From Chloroflexota bacterium (lineage in GTDB: Bacteria; Chloroflexota; Limnocylindria; QHBO01): DNA of 7,685 bases. Shown here piece by piece: positions 1 to 4,886 of this stretch. The stretch lies in contig JACCWY010000014.1 of NCBI GenBank assembly GCA_013697395.1, positions 1-7,685 on the forward strand. The letters run 5' to 3'. The notes under the pieces are model-generated. The model was not told the origin of the DNA, searched no databases, and worked only from the letters and a program-made list of their open reading frames with translations. Position numbers and translations under genes: made by a program. Position 1 is the first letter of the stretch. Each line of letters opens with the position of its first letter.

Positions 1-69
1 CGCGAGGGCGGCATCCACGGCCTGGGCGCGTACCTCGACCTGTCAGGCAACGGGCGCACCGGCCGATGA
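1..69 (+). CDS. Aldehyde dehydrogenase, C-terminal end only (partial)
   Basis: Frame 1 is open from the first base to a TGA at 67-69 and gives 22 residues starting REGGIHGLGAYLDL. ALDH superfamily enzymes (NAD(P)-dependent oxidation of aldehydes to acids, cytoplasmic) typically end with a G-x-G-REGG-x-x-GL-x-x-Y segment, and this matches it. The rest of the gene lies upstream of the window, so catalytic residues cannot be checked. The stop overlaps the start of the following cupin gene (ATGA), and an ALDH paralogue follows two genes on, which supports the call. In actinomycetes a full-length ALDH and a short ALDH are often neighbours in deoxyribose-phosphate aldolase (deoC) loci, so this is probably the active member of such a pair. 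The family rests on a short segment plus context. Confidence 0.6.
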   Translation, partial: REGGIHGLGAYLDLSGNGRTGR

Positions 70-383
70 GCGTCGTCTCGATCCCTGGCGTCGCGGCCGC
101 CACCGCGGAGGCCTGGCGGCCGATCGACCTCGTCACCGCCAACGACACGATCGTGCGGCTGGCGCGCCTCGACGGCGCGTTCGACTGGCATACCCACGAC
201 GAGGACGAGCTCTTCCTGTGCTGGGAGGGCCAGTTCCGCATCGAGATGGCCGGGGCCGATCCTGTTGAGCTCGGAGCGGGCGACCTGTACGTCGTGCCGG
301 CCCGCGTCGAGCACCGGCCGGTCGCCGACGAGCCGGCCGTCACGCTGCTGATCGAGCGGCCGGAGACGGAGCAGCGCGGCTGA
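66..383 (+). CDS. Small single-domain cupin protein (cupin_2 type)
   Basis: A 105-residue protein, the usual size of a stand-alone cupin. Cupin motif 1 is visible at about residues 42-55 (H42, H44, E48, then G55) and motif 2 at 72-83 (G72-D73, P78, H83). The three histidines and the glutamate that normally bind one divalent metal are therefore all present. Such proteins may be small-molecule isomerases, dioxygenases or sensors, and the substrate cannot be read from the sequence. The ATG overlaps the stop of the upstream ALDH (ATGA), and the TGA overlaps the start of the next gene (TGATG). Translation is thus probably coupled, and no Shine-Dalgarno site is seen. Its place between two ALDH genes suggests a role in the same aldehyde or sugar pathway, but that is inference. 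Confidence 0.85.
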   Translation: MSVVSIPGVAAATAEAWRPIDLVTANDTIVRLARLDGAFDWHTHDEDELFLCWEGQFRIEMAGADPVELGAGDLYVVPARVEHRPVADEPAVTLLIERPETEQRG

Positions 384-1372
384 TGGCGACCCGCAGGGCG
401 GCGACGTCCACTCGGCGGCGTGGCGGCGGCGCGTCCATCGTGGGCCGGGCCAGCCGCCAGCCACTGGCGACTGTGAACGGGGCGGTGGCCAGGGGCGATC
501 GCATCGGCGTGCGCAAGACGTACAAGCTGTACATCGGCGGGGCGTTTCCGCGCACCGAGTCAGGGCGTGCCTACGAGGTCTTCGGCGCGAAGGGGCAGCT
601 GCTCGCGAATGCGTGCCGCGGGACGCGCAAGGACATCCGGGACGCGGTTCGGGCGGCGCGTTCCGCGCAACCTGGCTGGGCGGCGAAGACTGCCTACAAC
701 CGCAGCCAGATCCTGTACCGCATCGCCGAGCTGATGGAGGGGCGGCGCGATCAGTTCATCGCCGAGGTGACGCTCAGCGAGGGCGTGACGCGGGCCCGTG
801 CGACCCGCGGCGTGGATGCCGCCATCGATCGATGGGTGTGGTACGCGGGCTGGGCGGACAAGTACCCGCAGCTGATCGGGACGGTGAACCCGGTCGCCGG
901 CAGCTACTTCAACTTCAGCGTGCCGGAGCCGACGGGCGTGGTCGGGATCATCGCGCCCGAGGGCTCGAGCCTGATCGGCCTGGTGAGCCGGTTGGCACCG
1001 GTGATCGTGAGCGGCAACGCCGCGGTCGTGATCTCCTCCGAGACGCGCCCCCTGCCTGCCGTGACGCTGACCGAGGTGCTCGCGACGTCGGACGTGCCCG
1101 GTGGGGTCGTCAACCTGATCACGGGACTGCGCCGCGAGCTGGTCGGGCACCTGGCCGGGCACATGGACGTCAACGCGCTTGATGCGTTCGGCGCGGCCCC
1201 GGCCGAGGCGGCAGGCCTCGAGGAGCTGGCGGTCGAGAACGTGAAGCGCTTCGTCCGCCCGCCGGCCGACGGCCTCGATCGGTACGACTGGCTGGATGAC
1301 GCCGCGCAGTCGCCATACCTCATCGGCGAGTACGTCGAGGTCAAGACCGTCTGGCATCCGATCGGAGCCTAG
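383..1372 (+). CDS. Short aldehyde dehydrogenase-like protein lacking the catalytic half
   Basis: The 329 residues match the N-terminal, NAD-binding part of the ALDH fold. KLYIGGAFP at 48-56, the helical segment with AYNRSQILYRIAELMEGRR at 104-122, and PEPTGVVGIIAP at 181-192 are all typical. An active ALDH has PWN-F/P after this last motif, with the oxyanion-hole Asn; here the residues are P-EGSS. The protein then ends at KTVWHP, with no ELGGK glutamate region and no catalytic cysteine. I recall similar short paralogues beside full-length ALDHs in actinomycetes, so this is probably a conserved non-catalytic form rather than a fresh truncation; it may partner the full-length subunit. The start at 383 overlaps the cupin stop. 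Residues 1-42 are Arg/Ala-rich and unlike ALDH, so the GTG at 509 (287 residues) is a real alternative start. Confidence 0.8.
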   Translation: MATRRAATSTRRRGGGASIVGRASRQPLATVNGAVARGDRIGVRKTYKLYIGGAFPRTESGRAYEVFGAKGQLLANACRGTRKDIRDAVRAARSAQPGWAAKTAYNRSQILYRIAELMEGRRDQFIAEVTLSEGVTRARATRGVDAAIDRWVWYAGWADKYPQLIGTVNPVAGSYFNFSVPEPTGVVGIIAPEGSSLIGLVSRLAPVIVSGNAAVVISSETRPLPAVTLTEVLATSDVPGGVVNLITGLRRELVGHLAGHMDVNALDAFGAAPAEAAGLEELAVENVKRFVRPPADGLDRYDWLDDAAQSPYLIGEYVEVKTVWHPIGA

Positions 1373-1374
1373 CG

Positions 1375-1401
1375 CTCGAAGCGGGGCGTCCGCCCTAGAA
1401 T
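1375..1401 (+). promoter_or_regulatory. Candidate promoter of polX (TAGAAT -10, short leader)
   Basis: TAGAAT at 1396-1401 matches the TATAAT consensus at five of six bases. It lies 8 bases before the ATG at 1410. Transcription starting the usual 6-8 bases after the box would give a leader of only a few bases, and no Shine-Dalgarno site precedes the ATG. A -35 box is weak: CTCGAA at 1375-1380, with a 15-bp spacer. The site sits in the 37-base gap after the ALDH-like gene. Transcription could also simply run through from that gene. Confidence 0.4.
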
Positions 1402-1409
1402 GGCCGCCA

Positions 1410-3161
1410 ATGCCTCGGCCACGTGCCGCGTCGCGCAGCGGCGACGCGGTGATCAGCAACGCCGAGCTGGCGCGGATCTTCAACGAGATCGGCGACATGC
1501 TCGAGATCATGGGGGAAGTCGTCTACAAGGCGGTCGCCTACCGGCGCGTCGCCGACGCGGTCGAACGGTACCCCGACGACGTCGCTGCGCTCTTCCGCCG
1601 CGGTGAGCCGCCCAAGCTCCCCGGCGCCGGCGCCGCCCTCACCGCCAAGCTGGCCGAGCTGGCCGAGACCGGGCGCCTGGCCTACCACGAGAAGCTGCGC
1701 GCGCAGGTGCCCGATGGGGTGCTCGAGCTGCTGCGGGTGCCGGGCGTCGGCCCGCGGACCGCCCGGACCCTCCACGAGACGCTTGGCATCGACTCCCTCG
1801 ACGCCCTGCGGTCGGCCGCCGAGACCGGGGGGCTGAGGCACGTCAAGGGCCTGTCTGAGCGGACGGAGCAGAACATCCTGGAGGGCATCACCCGCATCTC
1901 GCAACGCACCACGAGGCTCCTCATCCACGACGCCGATGCGCTGATCGCAGACCTGGTCGGCCGGCTGCGGGAGGTGCGCGGCGTGCACCGGATCGAGCCC
2001 GCCGGCTCGCTGCGCCGCCGCCGCCCCACCATCGGCGACCTCGACCTCCTCGCGGCGGTCGACGATCCGGCCGCCGTGATCGCCGCCCTCGACGATCTGC
2101 CCGAGGTCGAGCGCGTCCTCTCGGCCGGGACGGACAAGTCGAGCATCGTCCTGCGTGACGGCCCTCAGGTCGACCTGATGGTCTGCACGCCGGCGGCCTG
2201 GGGAACACACCTCGTCCACTTCACGGGCAACGCCGACCACAACATCGCGCTGCGCGGCATGGCGCTCGATCGGGGCTGGTCCCTGTCGGAGAAGGGATTC
2301 AAGGTCATCGACGACGGGTCGCTCCTCCTGGACGCCGAGGAGGCCGATGTCTACGAGCGGCTCGGCCTGCCCTGGATCGCCCCCGAGCTGCGAAGGGGTG
2401 ACGGCGAGGTCGAGGCCGCGCTGGCCGGGAAGCTGCCCGCGCTCGTCACGCGCGACGACGTTCGTGGCGACACGCACACCCACTCGGACTGGACCGATGG
2501 CGTCGACACGATCGAGGTGATGGCCCGCGCCGCGCGTGACCTGGGCCACGAGTACATCGTCCTGACGGACCATTCGCCTTCCCTCGGCACCACTCGAGGC
2601 CTGACCCCGGATCGCGTCGATCAGCAGGGCGCCGAGATCGCTCGTCTCAATGCCGAGCTGGCTCCGTTCCGGATCCTCCACGGCACCGAGCTGGAGATCC
2701 GTGCGGACGCCTCCCTCGACTATCCGGACGAGATGCTCGCCCGGTTCGACGTCGTGATCGCCAGCATCCATACCGGGCGCAACCAGTCTCCCGAGCAGCT
2801 CACCCGCAGGGCACTGGCCGCGATCGAGCACCCGCACGTCGACGTGCTGGCCCACCCGTCGGGACGGATCGTCAACACGCGTGACCCGCTTCCGCTCGAC
2901 TGGCCGCGCCTGTTCGAGGCGGCCGCGCGCACCGGCACCGCCCTCGAGATCAACGGCAGCCCGCGCCTGGACCTCGACGACTCGCTGGCGCGGGCCGCCG
3001 GTCGTGCCGGCGCGCGGCTGACGGTGGCGTCGGACGCTCACCGCACCGAGGAGCTGACGCAGCAGCACTACGCAGTCGACCTGGCTCGCCGTGCATGGCT
3101 CGAGCCGGACCAGGTGCTGGCCACCCGGACCGCTGATGAGCTGCTCGAGCTGCTGGCGTGA
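1410..3161 (+). CDS. polX: Family X DNA polymerase with PHP domain (PolX)
   Basis: A cytoplasmic repair polymerase that fills short gaps; bacterial PolX proteins also carry 3'-5' exonuclease and often AP-endonuclease activity in the PHP domain. From the ATG at 1410 it has 583 residues, close to the 570-575 usual for the family. The N-terminal 8-kDa-like region begins at about 14, with helix-hairpin-helix segments near 107-127 (VPGVGPRTA) and 143-160. The palm has GSLRRRR at 199-205, catalytic Asp210 and Asp212 in GDLDLL, and Asp255 in VDLMV. HFTGNADHN (270-278) is the usual PolX motif. The PHP metal ligands are present: H356, H358, D363, H388, E427, H454, H482, D542 and H544. Both activities should be intact. 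The frame stays open upstream to 1296 inside the ALDH-like gene, but those residues are low-complexity and unlike PolX. GTG 1449 is an alternative start. The stop overlaps the next gene. Confidence 0.95.
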   Translation: MPRPRAASRSGDAVISNAELARIFNEIGDMLEIMGEVVYKAVAYRRVADAVERYPDDVAALFRRGEPPKLPGAGAALTAKLAELAETGRLAYHEKLRAQVPDGVLELLRVPGVGPRTARTLHETLGIDSLDALRSAAETGGLRHVKGLSERTEQNILEGITRISQRTTRLLIHDADALIADLVGRLREVRGVHRIEPAGSLRRRRPTIGDLDLLAAVDDPAAVIAALDDLPEVERVLSAGTDKSSIVLRDGPQVDLMVCTPAAWGTHLVHFTGNADHNIALRGMALDRGWSLSEKGFKVIDDGSLLLDAEEADVYERLGLPWIAPELRRGDGEVEAALAGKLPALVTRDDVRGDTHTHSDWTDGVDTIEVMARAARDLGHEYIVLTDHSPSLGTTRGLTPDRVDQQGAEIARLNAELAPFRILHGTELEIRADASLDYPDEMLARFDVVIASIHTGRNQSPEQLTRRALAAIEHPHVDVLAHPSGRIVNTRDPLPLDWPRLFEAAARTGTALEINGSPRLDLDDSLARAAGRAGARLTVASDAHRTEELTQQHYAVDLARRAWLEPDQVLATRTADELLELLA

Positions 3162-3934
3162 TCAGCCGCATCTTCGGCGACCGGCGCCGGATCCGGCTGC
3201 TGCGGCGCATCGATCGGCCGGCCGCCATCCTGCTCGCCGCCGCGCAGGCCGTCGTCGCGGCCGCAGGATGGTTCGCCGCGCCGCTCTGGCTTGCCGTGGC
3301 CATCGCGGGCCAGCTGCTGCTCGGTGGGATCGTGGCCGTCCGGGTCATCGGGCCGATGAGGTCCGACCTCGGGATTGCCCGATACGCCATCCCGGCGGCG
3401 GCCGGGATCGCCGCCACCCTCTTCGGCCGCCTGATCCCCGGCGGCCAAAGCCTGCTGTTCGTGCCGTTCCTCGCCGTCGTGCTGTGGGCCGTCACCTACC
3501 TGGAGCTGCGCATGGAGCGCGGCACGGGCGGCGGAACGATCGGGCGCCTGTTGCTGACGGCCATCCTGTTCGCCGGCACGGACGGCTTGCTCGTCCTGTT
3601 CGGTGCGCGGTCGTGGCCCACGCCGCTCGTCCTCGTGGCCGGCCTGACGCTCCCGCTGGCGCTGCGCTCGTCGGAGGGGCGCGGCACGATGGGAGTCGAG
3701 GGCTTCGGCCAGGCGTTGCTCCACGTCCTCGTGGTGGTGCAGGTCGGCGCCGGCGCAATCCTGCTCAACATCCCGTGGCCCGTGATGGCCGCGCTGATGG
3801 GGCTCGCGTTCTACACGTGGAGCGTCGCGGCGGAGACGCTGGGCGGCACGGCTTCCGGCCGCAGCGTGGCCATCGAATTCGGATCGCTCGTCCTCTTCGG
3901 CCTCGTCGTCGGCCTGATCCTCCATCGGCCCTGA
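3158..3934 (+). CDS. Polytopic membrane protein, family not recognised
   Basis: A 258-residue, very hydrophobic protein with about eight or nine membrane segments, at roughly 21-39, 43-63, 74-92, 98-115, 129-149, 154-169, 185-203, 206-222 and 238-254. The first 20 residues are Arg-rich (RDRRRIRLLRR-like), which fits a cytoplasmic N-terminus by the positive-inside rule. I see no transporter, protease or glycosyltransferase motif, so no function is given. The GTG start overlaps the PolX stop by four bases (GTGA), a classic sign of translational coupling, so it is made together with PolX even though no functional link is obvious. Its stop codon lies inside the left arm of an inverted repeat, so the operon probably ends here. 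Confidence 0.75.
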   Translation: MISRIFGDRRRIRLLRRIDRPAAILLAAAQAVVAAAGWFAAPLWLAVAIAGQLLLGGIVAVRVIGPMRSDLGIARYAIPAAAGIAATLFGRLIPGGQSLLFVPFLAVVLWAVTYLELRMERGTGGGTIGRLLLTAILFAGTDGLLVLFGARSWPTPLVLVAGLTLPLALRSSEGRGTMGVEGFGQALLHVLVVVQVGAGAILLNIPWPVMAALMGLAFYTWSVAAETLGGTASGRSVAIEFGSLVLFGLVVGLILHRP

Positions 3935-3947
3935 GCGGCCCTCAGGG
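3929..3947 (+). terminator. Perfect 7-bp inverted repeat at the end of the membrane-protein gene
   Basis: CCCTGAG at 3929-3935 and CTCAGGG at 3941-3947 pair perfectly around a 5-base loop (CGGCC). The TGA stop of the upstream gene (3932-3934) is in the left arm. The position fits a transcription terminator for the polX unit, but no T-run follows, so it would be a non-canonical or weak one. The right arm shares bases 3945-3947 with the next inverted repeat, so the two hairpins cannot both form fully. Confidence 0.4.
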
Positions 3948-3963
3948 TGTCGCGTTGACACCC
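3945..3963. promoter_or_regulatory. Operator-like perfect inverted repeat over the -35 box
   Basis: GGGTGTC at 3945-3951 and GACACCC at 3957-3963 form a perfect 7-bp dyad with a 5-base centre (GCGTT). The right arm includes most of the TTGACA -35 hexamer at 3955-3960. A dimeric regulator binding here would cover the -35 element and block RNA polymerase. That reading is inference; the symmetry and the overlap are directly visible. Confidence 0.45.
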
Positions 3964-3983
3964 CTGTGGCCCGGTGGTACAAG
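3955..3983 (+). promoter_or_regulatory. Strong sigma70-type promoter for the TPR/methylase-like unit
   Basis: There is a consensus -35 box TTGACA at 3955-3960, a 17-bp spacer, and a -10 box TACAAG at 3978-3983 (four of six consensus bases). The -10 is preceded by TGG at 3975-3977, the extended -10 signature. Transcription would start near 3990 and give a leader of about 35 bases to the ATG at 4025. This also argues against the in-frame GTG at 3974, which lies inside the promoter. The leader is rich in short GC inverted repeats such as CGGCC 3994-3998 with GGCCG 4006-4010. Confidence 0.65.
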
Positions 3984-4024
3984 GGGGCGCTTTCGGCCGG
4001 CATCGGGCCGCCGGACTCCCCGCA

Positions 4025-4879
4025 ATGGAGACGCTTGCATCGCTCATGGCGCTTGGAGAGGCTGACACGACGACCCGACAACGACGCCAGCTCGCCGAAG
4101 CTGCGATTGCGCACGCCACGCGCGGCGAATGGGAGGACGCGGTGACGGCCAACCGCGAGCTCCTCGAGCTGGGACCGGACATCGACGCCAACAACCGCCT
4201 CGGCAAGGCGCTGGCGGAGCTGGGACGTCACGCAGAGGCGCTGGAGGCGTACGAGCAGGCCCTCGAGCGCGACGCCACCAACCGCATCGCGCAGCGCAAC
4301 ATCGAGCGCCTTCGCGTCCTCATGGCGGCAAAGCGACCTGCCGCCAACGGGAAGCGACGCCCGGAAAAGGCGCCCGCCACGCTCTTCATCGAAGAGATGG
4401 GCAAAACGGGTCGCGCGCGTCTCATCAATCTCGCCGCGCCAAGCGTCCTGGCGCCGCTCTCGGCGGGCGACGCCATCACGCTGGAGGTCGACGGCGACGA
4501 CCTGGTGGCCAAGGTCGGCAAGGCCTCCATCGGCAGCGTCGAGCCGCGCATCGCGGCCCGCCTGCTCAAGCTCATCGCCGGCGGCAACCGGTACGACGCG
4601 GCGATCACCACGATTCACGAGGCCGGCGGGGAGCTCCAGATCATGATCCGCGAGGTCTTCACCCACCCCGCGAACTTCGGCAAGGTCTCCTTCCCGACCC
4701 AGGGTGCGAGCGGGCCCGGCATCAGACCGTACATCAAGGGCAGCGCACTTCGCTACGATGACGAGGACGAGGTCGAAGAGGCCGACGAGGACTCCGAGGA
4801 GGTCGAGGAGCTCGACACGACCCTCCCCGAGTACTCCAGCGAGCCCGAGCTCGAAGAGGAGCTGGTAGAAGAGCCATAG
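4025..4879 (+). CDS. TPR protein with conserved middle domain and highly acidic C-terminal tail
   Basis: A 284-residue protein counted from the ATG at 4025. Residues about 20-96 form two or so tetratricopeptide helix pairs (GEWEDAVTANRELLEL, then GRHAEALEAYEQALERD), a protein-protein contact module. A basic linker follows (about 102-115). Then comes a compact domain at about 119-243 with LEVDGDDLVAKV, IGSVEPRIAARLLKLIAGGN, IMIREVF and RPYIKGS. Its alternation of short strands with an IG-x-VE-x-x-x-A-x-x-L helix recalls HIRAN-like domains of DNA-repair and restriction proteins, but this is a weak resemblance. I recall similar TPR proteins in Chloroflexota. The last 41 residues include 23 Asp/Glu. 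The start is chosen because it lies just downstream of the promoter; ATG 4046 is an alternative. Only 7 bases separate it from the methylase-like gene, so the two are almost certainly co-transcribed. Confidence 0.75.
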   Translation: METLASLMALGEADTTTRQRRQLAEAAIAHATRGEWEDAVTANRELLELGPDIDANNRLGKALAELGRHAEALEAYEQALERDATNRIAQRNIERLRVLMAAKRPAANGKRRPEKAPATLFIEEMGKTGRARLINLAAPSVLAPLSAGDAITLEVDGDDLVAKVGKASIGSVEPRIAARLLKLIAGGNRYDAAITTIHEAGGELQIMIREVFTHPANFGKVSFPTQGASGPGIRPYIKGSALRYDDEDEVEEADEDSEEVEELDTTLPEYSSEPELEEELVEEP

Positions 4880-4886
4880 CGAACCG

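Noticed and set aside
1384..1395. Short GC hairpin GGGCG/CGCCC after the ALDH-like gene as a terminator
   Set aside because: A 5-bp stem with a 2-base loop and no T-run is too tight and weak to support a terminator call.
1296..1409. Upstream extension of the polX frame to an ATG at 1296
   Set aside because: It overlaps the end of the ALDH-like gene, encodes Ser/Arg/Pro-rich sequence unlike PolX, and lies before the likely promoter; the ATG at 1410 gives a normal family length.
3974..4024. GTG at 3974 as the start of the TPR protein
   Set aside because: It lies inside the spacer and -10 region of the promoter, so the transcript would not contain it.
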